Positions 49,412 to 57,293 of a stretch of DNA of 64,000 bases are shown here, piece by piece. Source of the DNA: Paenibacillus swuensis. GTDB taxonomy: Bacteria; Bacillota; Bacilli; Paenibacillales; DY6. Numbering within the stretch: the stretch's first letter is position 1; each line of letters opens with the position of its first letter. The stretch spans positions 1,535,001 to 1,599,000 of the forward strand of contig NZ_CP011388.1 of NCBI RefSeq assembly GCF_001644605.1, read 5' to 3'. The notes beneath the pieces were generated by a model that saw only the letters and a list, made by a program, of their open reading frames with translations, ran no database searches and had not been told where the DNA came from. Position numbers and translations under genes: made by a program.

Positions 49412-49478
49412 GGAGCGCCTCCTGATGGGTTTTCTTAAGGGCTATGACCCCGTACACCCCCATCATACAAGGCGCTCC
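49412..49478 (-). promoter_or_regulatory. Hairpin covering the transposase ribosome-binding site
   Basis: On the minus strand GGAGCGCCT (49470-49478 reversed) pairs with AGGCGCTCC (49412-49420 reversed), and an inner GATGGG/CCCATC pair extends it. The AGGAGG site of the transposase lies in the 3' arm. Transcripts entering from outside would fold this stem and hide the site. Confidence 0.65.
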
Positions 49479-49719
49479 TGTTTTTTGTCCAAGCTCATTT
49501 CTTAGCTCATACAGGAATGTTTAGAATTCTTGGTGGCGTTCGGGTACATAGGTTTTGACCGGTGAATGGGGAAGTTGTTGGGCTGGATTGAGTTGGTTTG
49601 GTGGACTTTGGTGCAGGGGTTGCCAATTTGAGCGGGAGGAACGTCATCAGAGCTGTATATGTATTTTGAGCTAAAATGGGGGATATCCCGTTGACTCAGT
49701 AGAAAGGTTGGGCGGCTTT

Positions 49720-50199
49720 ATGTTGATCCAGATTGTAGCGGTGGGCAAGTTGAAGGAGAAGTATCTGGTGCAGGGCATTGCGGAGTATGCCAAGCGGCTG
49801 GGGCCGTACGTCAAGCTGGTGCTGACGGAAGTGCCCGATGAGAAAGCGCCGGAGACGATGAGTCCGGCGGAGGAGGCGCAAGTGAAGGCGCGCGAGGGCG
49901 AGCGCATTCTTGCGCAAATCAAGAGCGAGGCGCACGTCGTCGCGCTCGCGATTGAGGGGCAGATGTGGTCCTCGGAGGAATTGGCTGGCCAGCTGGATAA
50001 GCTGGGTACCTATGGGACGAGTCACATCTGCTTTGTCATCGGCGGATCCAATGGACTCGCCGATGGGGTGTTGCGCCGGGCTCAAGCGAAGCTGAGCTTC
50101 GGGCGCATGACCTTGCCGCACCAGCTGATGCGGCTGGTGCTGGTGGAGCAGGTTTATCGCGCAGTGAAGATAAACCGGGGGGAGCCGTATCACAAGTAG
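49720..50199 (+). CDS. rlmH: 23S rRNA (pseudouridine1915-N3)-methyltransferase RlmH
   Basis: A 159-residue SPOUT methyltransferase acting on pseudouridine 1915 of 23S rRNA. It has [20 protein letters not shown] at the N-terminus, the knot region [18 protein letters not shown], and the C-terminal [23 protein letters not shown] signature split over two blocks. ATG 49720 gives the exact family length; a TTG at 49708 would add four residues. It is normally next to the CxxH/CxxC gene; the IS110 element stands between them here. GC content drops sharply after its stop. Confidence 0.97.
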   Translation: MLIQIVAVGKLKEKYLVQGIAEYAKRLGPYVKLVLTEVPDEKAPETMSPAEEAQVKAREGERILAQIKSEAHVVALAIEGQMWSSEELAGQLDKLGTYGTSHICFVIGGSNGLADGVLRRAQAKLSFGRMTLPHQLMRLVLVEQVYRAVKINRGEPYHK

Positions 50200-50256
50200 A
50201 AAAATACAATTAAATAGTGTATACAGAAACAATTTATTTTTAAAAAAAATACAAAA

Positions 50257-50296
50257 AAAGAGCATGTCGAGAAAAGATACTTCTCACATACTCTTT
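50257..50296. terminator. Bidirectional terminator between rlmH and the Abi gene
   Basis: AAAGAGCATGT and ACATACTCTTT (one mismatch), with inner GAGAA/TTCTC, form a long stem. It is flanked by A-run and T-rich sequence, so it can terminate in either direction, but the poly-U side is best on the minus strand. Confidence 0.75.
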
Positions 50297-50324
50297 ATGT
50301 TTTGTAGAAGTTAAGGAAATAAAA

Positions 50325-50383
50325 AAGATAACCTACTGTCACGTAGAAACGTTTCAGAGTTATCTTGTGCCATATAATATGGC
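50325..50383 (-). ncRNA. Candidate structured RNA 3' of the Abi gene
   Basis: Reading the minus strand: a 15-base palindromic hairpin GCCATAT-A-ATATGGC (50369-50383), then AAGATAAC closing a multibranch with GTTATCTT (50359-50366 and 50325-50332). Inside are GAAACGTTTC and CTACGTGACAGTAG, each self-pairing, and T-rich sequence follows. The density of perfect stems in an AT-rich stretch suggests a real RNA. RNAs beside AbiF-type genes have been described computationally; I recall this from the literature and could not check the model. Confidence 0.5.
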
Positions 50384-50433
50384 TCGTGATACTATTTTAT
50401 AGTATATGCAAGCAAAATGAAAAAGTCAACAAG

Positions 50434-51534
50434 TTAAGAAAGTAATTTTTTCCAATCAGAGTAATTGTTATTACCCATTCTTTCAAGTAAACGAACATTT
50501 AGATCATATTTATTTTTTTTGAAGTTTTTATTATTAGAATAGATAATTTTTTTCAAAGGTTTTTTTAATTTAGACAACTTTTCGTATGATCCTAGTACCT
50601 TTAAAGTATCATAAAGATTTAATACAGCGGCATGCTTAGTATGTTTTTTTCCTCCATTTACTGTTACAGTTCTGATTTTTTGAGCAGGAGACATATTCAA
50701 TTTATTTACTAGTATAGGCAAAATCCTAAATGTAGATGCAGTGGAAAATCGATTTATTAAAGAAAAATGAGCACATTTGTTACGTAACTCTCTGATAATA
50801 TCTAAAGAATTTAAGAATAAATCCCTATCTGAGTAATTTAATCCAAAATCTTTTAAAACTTTTTCTAATACTACTTTTCTTGAATAATGACAAAATCTTT
50901 GAAGTGTGCCAAAATCAAATGTTTCGATTGCTACCCAAAGAGGGACAACAATTTGTCTACTATCCTTTTCATACAGATTACAACCTGCTGGTGGTGTGTA
51001 TTGATTAGAAGGAGTGGAGAATATATTAATATCGATAAAATCATTGTTTTTGACCAGAAAATATAGAAATTGAGGTTTGAATAAAAAGAAATCATTGAAT
51101 TCATCTACAACTTTTCTGTTTTGATCATGATACAAGGGATATTTATCCCCTAAAGTTGTTTTTAAGTCTATGTAGTTTTGTTTATTTGTGTACTGCATAG
51201 TGTTCTCTGGTGTCCTACAATAGGACTCAGTAAAATGTCGTGAAATTGATGTTTTTAATTTAGTTTCGAAATCATGTAAAATTGAAGTAACATGATTAGT
51301 AAGAATTTTGTCAAATTTGTGCAATCTTACGAAGTCATCAAATGATGCAGTATCATAATTTTTTACCTTATCTCCTGGTTTAACAAGCAGCAAATCTTCA
51401 ATTCCATTGATTACATTAAAGTAGTTATTTTTATTAACGTAATCAATAAAGAAATCTTTGTTTTTTATAGTTAGTCCCCTAGTGATTAACAGGTTATGCT
51501 GATCCAGTGTAGATTTAAATGGCTTAATCGGCAC
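50434..51534 (-). CDS. Abi-family protein (Abi_2/AbiF-like, HEPN motif)
   Basis: A 366-residue AT-rich gene. The start IKPFKSTLDQHNLLITRGL, the FDKILTNHVTSILHDFETKLKTSI region and the motif RNKCAH in RELRNKCAHFSLI near residue 252 match the Abi_2 abortive-infection family. Its R-x4-H motif is that of HEPN ribonucleases. Such proteins are thought to stop phage growth by cleaving RNA. The start is GTG 51534 after AAGGAGGGG. Low GC compared with rlmH implies transfer. The structured RNA lies downstream, in the manner of a toxin-RNA or regulator pair. Phage specificity is unknown. Confidence 0.85.
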   Translation of the reverse strand: MPIKPFKSTLDQHNLLITRGLTIKNKDFFIDYVNKNNYFNVINGIEDLLLVKPGDKVKNYDTASFDDFVRLHKFDKILTNHVTSILHDFETKLKTSISRHFTESYCRTPENTMQYTNKQNYIDLKTTLGDKYPLYHDQNRKVVDEFNDFFLFKPQFLYFLVKNNDFIDINIFSTPSNQYTPPAGCNLYEKDSRQIVVPLWVAIETFDFGTLQRFCHYSRKVVLEKVLKDFGLNYSDRDLFLNSLDIIRELRNKCAHFSLINRFSTASTFRILPILVNKLNMSPAQKIRTVTVNGGKKHTKHAAVLNLYDTLKVLGSYEKLSKLKKPLKKIIYSNNKNFKKNKYDLNVRLLERMGNNNYSDWKKLLS

Positions 51535-51933
51535 GATACCCCTCCTTAGTCATATTATACTATATTTTGAGTTTATAAGTTGTTAGCATAGGATAAAATC
51601 ATTCTGATTTGACTGTAGATCTTTGAATGGAATAATAAAAAGTCATTAAAGAAACCACTCCTTCTCAGGAGTGATTTTCTTTACAAGGAGAAGTATATGT
51701 TATGGTCAAATCGTACTTTGTGCTTAGATACATCACGGTGAACCTTATCATAAATAGGACCAATTTTTTGCGAAACATATGAGGCGGGGGCATGGACTTG
51801 AATATATGTGTGTAGGTTGAAAGGTGGTCATCATGAAAACCCCAAACTACAGTAATGACAGAGAGCATTTTGGGTTTGTCTGTTGATGAATAAGGAAAAC
51901 TTTTGCAAAGTATGTTCTATTGTGTTATGTTTT
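51535..51933. other. AT-rich spacer with a possible short transcript
   Basis: A promoter-like TTGACT (51609-51614) and TAATAA (51633-51638) at 18-base spacing face the plus strand. They are followed by a perfect stem CACTCCT-TCTC-AGGAGTG (51656-51673) and ATTTTCTTT, so a transcript of a few tens of bases could arise. The reverse-strand frame at 51665-51868 lacks a ribosome site and I do not call it. Otherwise I see nothing here. Confidence 0.35.
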
Positions 51934-51949
51934 GAATGAACGTTCATTC
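51934..51949. promoter_or_regulatory. Palindromic operator for the TetR-family regulator
   Basis: GAATGAACGTTCATTC is a perfect 16-bp palindrome, 18 bases before the TetR start. It lies at the expected transcription start of TTGCAA/TATGTT (51903-51931, 17-base spacing). This is typical of TetR autoregulation. Confidence 0.8.
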
Positions 51950-51966
51950 GACGGATGGGGTGGCAT

Positions 51967-52596
51967 ATGTTTTCACAAAGTCAGCAATTAAAACAGAAAC
52001 TATCCGAAGGATTCGAGGAATTAGTTTCAGAAAGTGCAGTAAGACAAATAATTATTCATGCAATTGAGGTATTTTCAAGGAAAGGGTATGTAGGAGCAAA
52101 AATTAAAGATATTGCCTCAAGTGCAGGATTCAGTCAAGGTTATGTTTATACATATTTCAAATCAAAAGAAGAGATTTTCACAAAAATAGTAGAGCTTGCC
52201 TCAGAAGGAGCAGGACAAGCAGTTCAATATGCTGCTGAAATGTCCGGATCACCTCTAGAAAGAATTACTTGGCTAACTGAAGCCTTTTTGTCCCCAGATA
52301 GCATTGCAATGCAGCATTGGAAATTAATTTTAATTCAGACGGCTACCTCGGATGCAATTCCTAAAGAAGCGAATCGAATATCAAAGGAAAATATGAAAAA
52401 ACCATTTGAACACCTAATTCCATTAATCATACAGGGGCAAAAAGCTGGAGAAATTATCGAGGAAGATCCATTGTTATTAGCTATAACCTACTTTTCTTTC
52501 ATTCAAGGTTTGGGAATTGCCAGAATGCAAACCACAGGGCAAATTCCTTTTCCTTCAACGGAAATAGTCTTGCGATTTATGAAAAAGGAAAAGTGA
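51967..52596 (+). CDS. TetR/AcrR-family transcriptional regulator
   Basis: A protein of about 209 residues. The N-terminal helix-turn-helix reads IIIHAIEVFSRKGYVGAKIK and SSAGFSQGYVYTYFKSKEEIF, the TetR pattern. The C-terminal ligand-binding half is helical. The ATG at 51967 is preceded by GGGGTGG at short spacing; an upstream ATG at 51955 would add four residues, so the start is uncertain. It would repress itself and the hydrolase gene 31 bases downstream through the palindrome at 51934. The ligand is unknown. Confidence 0.93.
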   Translation: MFSQSQQLKQKLSEGFEELVSESAVRQIIIHAIEVFSRKGYVGAKIKDIASSAGFSQGYVYTYFKSKEEIFTKIVELASEGAGQAVQYAAEMSGSPLERITWLTEAFLSPDSIAMQHWKLILIQTATSDAIPKEANRISKENMKKPFEHLIPLIIQGQKAGEIIEEDPLLLAITYFSFIQGLGIARMQTTGQIPFPSTEIVLRFMKKEK

Positions 52597-52627
52597 ATTT
52601 GCCAATAATGTGGGGAGGAAATGAATC

Positions 52628-53509
52628 ATGGTAAAAGTGTTTAAGAATGAATCGGGTAGAACGCAAGTGCTGAGTTCATATAATCGGATCCTTGAAATGT
52701 GGTCGATAGATTTCCAAGAACATGATGTGAAAAGCAAGTATGGTACGACCTATTGTATTACTTCAGGAAGTAGGGGAAACCCTCCGCTTCTATTATTTCA
52801 TGGGGTTGGAGATAACTCTGCGGTCATGTGGGTCTTAAATATTAAGGAATTATCCAGGCATTTTTACTGCATATCCGTTGATACTATTGGGGGTCCTGGA
52901 AAGAGTATTCCAAATGAGAATTACAAGAAGAACTCGTTTAACCAAACCGATTGGATTAATGAAATTGTGGAACATTTCAATATTGAAAACTTTAATATAG
53001 CGGGCGTATCCAATGGTGCATATATGGCATACAACTATACGACTGTTAATAGCGAAAGAGTTAATAAAGTAGTTTGTATGGAGGGAGGAATGGTTACTAA
53101 GCCAATTAAAACCATGATACAAACCCTACTTTTGATGTTTCCTGAAATACTGATTCCAACGCATCAAAACATGCTTAAAATTATGAAGAAACTAAGTTCG
53201 CCTAACTCCGATATTTTTGATAAATACCCCTCAATTGTGGAGCATCTAGTTCTCTTAATGAAAAATCATAATCAGCAAGCAATGTTTGTTCATAAACTCG
53301 AGAAATATGATAAAGAAAAAGGTGCAGCTATAAGAAACAAGCTTTATTTTCTAATAGCAGAACATAGAATTAATATTAGAAAAGATTTCATAAATATTCT
53401 GGATAGTGACGGATTCCGCTATAAAGTGATTCCTAACGCGGGGCATGGCATCAACCATGAACAGCCAGATATAATTAATAATGAAATTATTAGATTTTTG
53501 AAAAAGTAA
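52628..53509 (+). CDS. Alpha/beta hydrolase
   Basis: A 293-residue hydrolase. LLLFHGVGDNSAVMW holds the oxyanion region, the nucleophile elbow is GVSNGAYMA (G-x-S-x-G), and the catalytic His lies in VIPNAGHGINHEQP near the C-terminus. No signal peptide is visible, so it is cytoplasmic. The GGGAGGAAATGA upstream supplies the ribosome site. It forms an operon with the TetR gene, so its substrate may be related to the inducing ligand. Low GC suggests transfer with the Abi gene. Confidence 0.92.
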   Translation: MVKVFKNESGRTQVLSSYNRILEMWSIDFQEHDVKSKYGTTYCITSGSRGNPPLLLFHGVGDNSAVMWVLNIKELSRHFYCISVDTIGGPGKSIPNENYKKNSFNQTDWINEIVEHFNIENFNIAGVSNGAYMAYNYTTVNSERVNKVVCMEGGMVTKPIKTMIQTLLLMFPEILIPTHQNMLKIMKKLSSPNSDIFDKYPSIVEHLVLLMKNHNQQAMFVHKLEKYDKEKGAAIRNKLYFLIAEHRINIRKDFINILDSDGFRYKVIPNAGHGINHEQPDIINNEIIRFLKK

Positions 53510-53523
53510 ATATGATTTACCAT

Positions 53524-54011
53524 AGAATTTCCTGAACCGTACCATAAGTAAGAGCATATTTTTTTGTTAATTCCTCTGGGGGGTTGTATAAGTGGCTCAC
53601 AAAAGATGAACTGTAACCCTTTTTGTGGACACGTGCGCCGGCCTTACAGTGTCGAGAGGTAAAATGTTTATGAATGCGTTGGTAGTCGTTCTTATCTGAA
53701 TTATTCACGTTCTTGCCTCACAGCTTCTGCTTTCATCCAACGATAATACCCACTACGACTGACTTCAGCAACATCACTTAAATGACTCGTTAGACCTTTT
53801 AAGTTGTATTTACGAGTGGTAACCTAGCTCAAAGGTTTCTGAAGGGGTTAACGTGTGGGCTTCACCTGCCTTTCTAGATCGTCGAGCTTTTTAGGAACTC
53901 ATTCTCCATCTCCAACAGCTTAATCTTAGCCTCGGCGCGCTTTAACATCTCTTCCGTAGTTACCTCCTTTGAGGATGGTCTACCTTTACTTCCCTTGCCT
54001 CTGCGGTCCAT
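53524..54011 (-). pseudogene. IS3-family transposase remnant (orfA/orfB fragments)
   Basis: Reading the minus strand from 54011: a short OrfA-like stretch (MDRRGKGSKGRPSSK, then LLEMENEFLKK after a one-base slip, then LDDLERQVKP). This is followed by an OrfB N-terminal stretch (RKYNLKGLTSHLSDVAEVSRS and GYYRWMKAEAVRQERE) that ends in a stop. A further shifted piece carries KAGARVHKKG. Several frame breaks and the missing DDE catalytic region show it is a decayed fragment. It lies between the hydrolase and the truncated genes and probably marks an old insertion. Confidence 0.8.
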
Positions 54012-54038
54012 TAATAATCCCTACTCTCCATGTTCAAT

Positions 54039-54062
54039 CCGCGCGCTGCGCGGCTTTTTTTA
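54039..54062 (+). terminator. Terminator-like hairpin
   Basis: CCGCGC (54039-54044) pairs with GCGCGG (54048-54053) around GCT, followed by C and eight T residues. It is oriented on the plus strand, beyond the IS3 remnant. Confidence 0.7.
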
Positions 54063-54181
54063 TTAGCAAAATCTATTTTAACCATCAAATTATTTTATTT
54101 ATTATACTCTAGACAGTCCTGATAGTATGATATATTATCCAATTGAGGAATTTATTATATAGCGAAGCGAGGGATTTGCCA

Positions 54182-54514
54182 ATGAACCAAATGACTATGG
54201 GACAAACCAACAAAAGCTTCACCAAAGCCGGATTGCTCAGAATACGTGAAGTGTTGGCAGGGCATGTCGACTCCGGGAAGATTCCTGGGCTTGTCGCCTT
54301 GGTTAGCCGCAACGGGGAAACTCACGTCGAAGCGTTGGGAACCATGCAGCATGATGGTGGCGCACCGATGCGCAGGGACACGATCTTCCGCATGGCATCC
54401 ACATCCAAACCGGTCGCAATCGCGCCGGCTTTAATCCTGCTCGATGAGTGCAAGCTGCGAATGGACGATCTTGTCGAACAATGGCTGCCCGGCGTAGTAC
54501 CGGCAGGCGTATAA
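54182..54514 (+). pseudogene. Serine hydrolase (beta-lactamase family) N-terminal fragment
   Basis: The frame begins MNQMTMGQTNKSFTKAGLL after a GAGGGA site. It carries the beta-lactamase/transpeptidase-like start, with KIPGLVALVSRNGE, and the SxxK motif in FRMASTSKPVAIAPALILLD, which contains the nucleophile Ser. It stops at 54514, soon after VEQWLPGV, so about three quarters of the usual protein is missing. The remaining part meets a fragment of an unrelated gene on the opposite strand. Probably non-functional. Confidence 0.85.
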
Positions 54515-54942
54515 TTCCATTTTATCGAGCCGTTCGACTGCAGGGACAATACCCAACCTGCGTTGGACCCGCTGTACCAATTTTTATTGCTGATAATGGC
54601 AGGGTCACCGGTAACACCAGGAGATTGGATCCAAAAAGATACGGTAAAATCGGTTGTCGTTCCGAAGGCAGTTGCAGAGGTTTTTCCCAGATCAAGGTAT
54701 TGGCCGGCTTGTGTAAACTCCAGCGCTTTTCCGATCCGTCCGTTTACATACTGCGGATTACCGATAGCGGTAACCGGGACGGCATTTACAGAACTGTCTG
54801 TTACGTTGCCTTCCATTTTAAGCTCCAACGAAGGATTGGCCGGCAAGGGGCCGTTAGCGTGCGTGACCGCGACGTTTTGCCATGTCACTCCGCCTAGCAG
54901 CACCGCAGCTGACATTACCGTAATCGCTAACTTCTTGAACAT
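54515..54942 (-). pseudogene. Secreted LamG-domain protein, N-terminal fragment
   Basis: From ATG 54942 (AAGGAG ribosome site) the product has a signal peptide (MFKKLAITVMSAAVLLGGVT) cleaved near THA, then a concanavalin/LamG-like region with LELKMEGNVTDSSVNAVPVT, GRIGKALEFTQAGQYLDLG and FTVSFWIQSPG. Recognisable sequence ends around SIKWNYTPAG. Beyond that the frame runs antisense through the serine hydrolase fragment to 54322 and is meaningless. The remaining catalytic or binding modules are missing, so I treat it as truncated. Confidence 0.8.
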
Positions 54943-55106
54943 TAATTTCACTCCTTGATTTGTTTTTGCCAACTGAAACCACATAAATGGACTTGTTACC
55001 ATGATTATTATGTGGATTTAGTTTGACTAGTTTCATCCTACCGCTCATTCATTAACGTAACATCAAGGCAAAGTAAATAATTGATGTAATTTTCACGAGG
55101 CCGTAA

Positions 55107-55150
55107 AAAAGCCATGGTCAACGGATTTTCTTCCGCTGACCATGGCTTTT
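55107..55150 (-). terminator. Terminator of the glycosyltransferase gene (bidirectional)
   Basis: AAAAGCCATGGTCA and TGACCATGGCTTTT form a 14-bp perfect stem, with inner CGG/CCG. T-runs on both strands allow termination in either direction. Confidence 0.9.
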
Positions 55151-56004
55151 TAGTTGGATTCGGTTCGTGCCGACAACCGGGAACGAATGCCCTTGCCGTC
55201 CCACAACACTTGCGTGGATGCCTCTCGATTCTTCATCGCGGGTTCTTCAAGCAGGACAAAGAAATTTTTGGCGGGCAATTCGCCCAATCCGTGTTTCGCA
55301 GTTAACCGGTCCAAATACAGCTTGCGCATTTGGCCCAAATCGTTGGAAAGGTTATCTCCGCTCTGCGAGAAGCAGTACAGAACGCTTGCTACCGGCACAC
55401 GCTTCGTCCGAAAACGCTCAGAGGCTCGCAGATAGAAATCCCAGTCCCAGTAATTATAAACTTCCGTATCAAACCATCCCAATTCCTCGTGTAAGCTTCG
55501 GCGGTACATACAGCCTGAAGCGACAAAAGTCGAAAATGTGCGCATTTCCCGAGGATCATCATTATAAGCAAACAGCAAGCGGCTGGTCGGAATCCGGCTG
55601 CCGTCGGCATCCGTCCTATAGTCGAATATTTCCACATCGGAGTAAACCAGATCCTGTTCCGAGAGCTGTTCTAACATCCGTTCCATATGTCCGGGCAGCA
55701 ATAAATCGTCATCGTCCAGCAACAGAATAAACTCGCCTCTTGCCTTCTCCAGGGCCAGATTTCTCGCACGAACATGTTTAACGTTAACATCGAGGTTTAA
55801 CAATACGATATCCAGCTCCGGATAGGCGGCAACGGCCTTCTCAACCGATTCGCCATGATCGTTCACTACAATGACTTCAAAGTTGCGATACGTTTGCCTA
55901 ACTAATGATTCAAGCATTTCGGCCAGCACAGCGGGACGATTATACGTTGGCGTAATGACGGAAATCAATCCTGTTTCGCCGCCCGTCCATTTCTTCTCCT
56001 TCAT
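55150..56004 (-). CDS. Glycosyltransferase family 2
   Basis: A 284-residue GT-A fold enzyme. The N-terminal VITPTYNRPAVLAEMLESLV and FEVIVVNDHGES are nucleotide-sugar binding blocks. The DDDD run in FILLLDDDDLLLPGHMERM provides the DxD metal site, and WDWDFYLR forms the acceptor-binding end. It is soluble and without membrane helices. The acceptor and sugar cannot be decided; a cell-surface polysaccharide is likely. The ATG at 56004 follows GGGGAGATG. The terminator starts at its stop codon. Confidence 0.93.
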   Translation of the reverse strand: MKEKKWTGGETGLISVITPTYNRPAVLAEMLESLVRQTYRNFEVIVVNDHGESVEKAVAAYPELDIVLLNLDVNVKHVRARNLALEKARGEFILLLDDDDLLLPGHMERMLEQLSEQDLVYSDVEIFDYRTDADGSRIPTSRLLFAYNDDPREMRTFSTFVASGCMYRRSLHEELGWFDTEVYNYWDWDFYLRASERFRTKRVPVASVLYCFSQSGDNLSNDLGQMRKLYLDRLTAKHGLGELPAKNFFVLLEEPAMKNREASTQVLWDGKGIRSRLSARTESN

Positions 56005-56084
56005 TACACATCTCCCCGAGCATGTAATCGTAATCGGTTTTCATATCCTTGTTCGGCAAGCGCCTTTCGTTCTCCTGCGTGACC

Positions 56085-57281
56085 TCAGAATTTCTCAACG
56101 GACAAGGTGCGACGCGTAGAGGCTTTGACGGCCGCAACCAGCAGCAGCGCCATTAGCCCCATCAGACTTGCCAGAACTACAACAGACACGCCTGACGTGA
56201 AACGGTCCATCGCGTAACCCGTGAATAACGGAAGAATGGCCCCGCCGATTCCGCCCGAGGCGATTAAGAGGGAAGTGGTGCGTTCGGTGTTTCCAGGCAA
56301 TACTTGATTTGCAAAAATTAACCCGATCGCAAATATGCCCGACATTAACAATCCCATGAGCAGAATCATAAAGAAGCTAACTGTAAATCCGTCCGCAAGA
56401 TAAAATAGAATAAAGACCGCCACGGCGCCAAACGAGCTGACCCCCAAATACCGCGCATAACCGCTTCGTTCGGCTACGGAACCCGCAAATAAACGGCCGA
56501 CAGACATGCTGGCCCAGAAGAATGACACCGCTGCCGCTCCTGTAGCCGTACTTACATTCAATTTATCAATCAGGATGGATGGCAAAAAGTTAACAAAGCT
56601 CATCTCAATGCCGACGTACAGCAGGAAGAAAGCCGCCAGAATGAACAGCACCCATTTTTTGGAGCCGCCATAAGATGAGGGTTGATTCTCTGTCAGTTCC
56701 TCTCCGCCCAGCATCGGCTTCGCCAGTAATGCGTCGGTTTGCCCGAAGGACATGAAGCTGAACAGCAGCAGACATAAGACAGAAATACCCGCAATTAAAG
56801 GGAAACTCAGCCTCCACAGATCCAAGCCAATCAAGATACTGGCAACCGCAGGCATCAACATGGCTCCCAAACCGAAGAACACTTCAAGACGGGTCATGGC
56901 CACCGCGCCGCTCTTGGCGAACTCAATAACAATCGCGCCAATGATCGCTTCCACCATACCGAATCCGTATCCTGCGAACGGAGCCGCAACCAACAACAGC
57001 GACCAGTCCGGCAGGAAGCTGTACAGCACCTGGGCCGCGGAAAGACATGCCAATGCTAAGATGATGGTACCTCTTCGTCCCAGCCTTCTGGACCACCATG
57101 GTCCGCTCAGTACGCCCAGCAGAAAACCGCTGAATTGCAGAAAAATAAGCACGCCGCCGTCTGAATACACTTTGCCGTAATGATGCAGTAAATCCTCCAG
57201 CACCGATCCGACAATGACGTGCGCTAAACCAATTAACAAATAAGCCAGACATCCGGCCCATATAAATTTCTTCATTTTCAT
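56085..57281 (-). CDS. MFS transporter
   Basis: A 398-residue protein with about 12 hydrophobic segments and the cytoplasmic loop motif WWSRRLGRRGTIIL between helices 2 and 3, typical of the major facilitator superfamily. Sugar/drug-proton family assignment is not possible from sequence alone. The start ATG follows AGGAAGG. It lies 12 bases after the TrkA-C gene and is co-directional, so the two are likely co-transcribed. Confidence 0.92.
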   Translation of the reverse strand: MKMKKFIWAGCLAYLLIGLAHVIVGSVLEDLLHHYGKVYSDGGVLIFLQFSGFLLGVLSGPWWSRRLGRRGTIILALACLSAAQVLYSFLPDWSLLLVAAPFAGYGFGMVEAIIGAIVIEFAKSGAVAMTRLEVFFGLGAMLMPAVASILIGLDLWRLSFPLIAGISVLCLLLFSFMSFGQTDALLAKPMLGGEELTENQPSSYGGSKKWVLFILAAFFLLYVGIEMSFVNFLPSILIDKLNVSTATGAAAVSFFWASMSVGRLFAGSVAERSGYARYLGVSSFGAVAVFILFYLADGFTVSFFMILLMGLLMSGIFAIGLIFANQVLPGNTERTTSLLIASGGIGGAILPLFTGYAMDRFTSGVSVVVLASLMGLMALLLVAAVKASTRRTLSVEKF

Positions 57282-57293
57282 TACCTTCCTCTG

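Larger units (their letters stand above)
47799..49478 (-). mobile_element. IS110-family insertion element (IS1111-like layout); ends not resolved
   Basis: The element separates the CxxH/CxxC gene from rlmH, which are normally adjacent. It contains one DEDD transposase gene, a short 5' region with a hairpin, and a long 3' non-coding region. The motif GGGTCATAGCCCTTA (reverse strand of 49436-49450) recurs in opposite orientation as GGGTCACTGCCCTTA (47967-47981) and GGGTCAAAGCCCTTA (48035-48049), which looks like subterminal inverted repeats. No target duplication is seen, as expected for IS110. Exact ends cannot be fixed without a second copy or an empty site. Confidence 0.75.

Noticed and set aside
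51665-51868. 67-codon frame on the minus strand upstream of the TetR gene
   Set aside because: No ribosome site, no recognisable features, and it overlaps a terminator-like hairpin.
54322-54514. C-terminal part of the LamG frame beyond the junction
   Set aside because: It is the antisense of the serine hydrolase fragment and has no LamG similarity.
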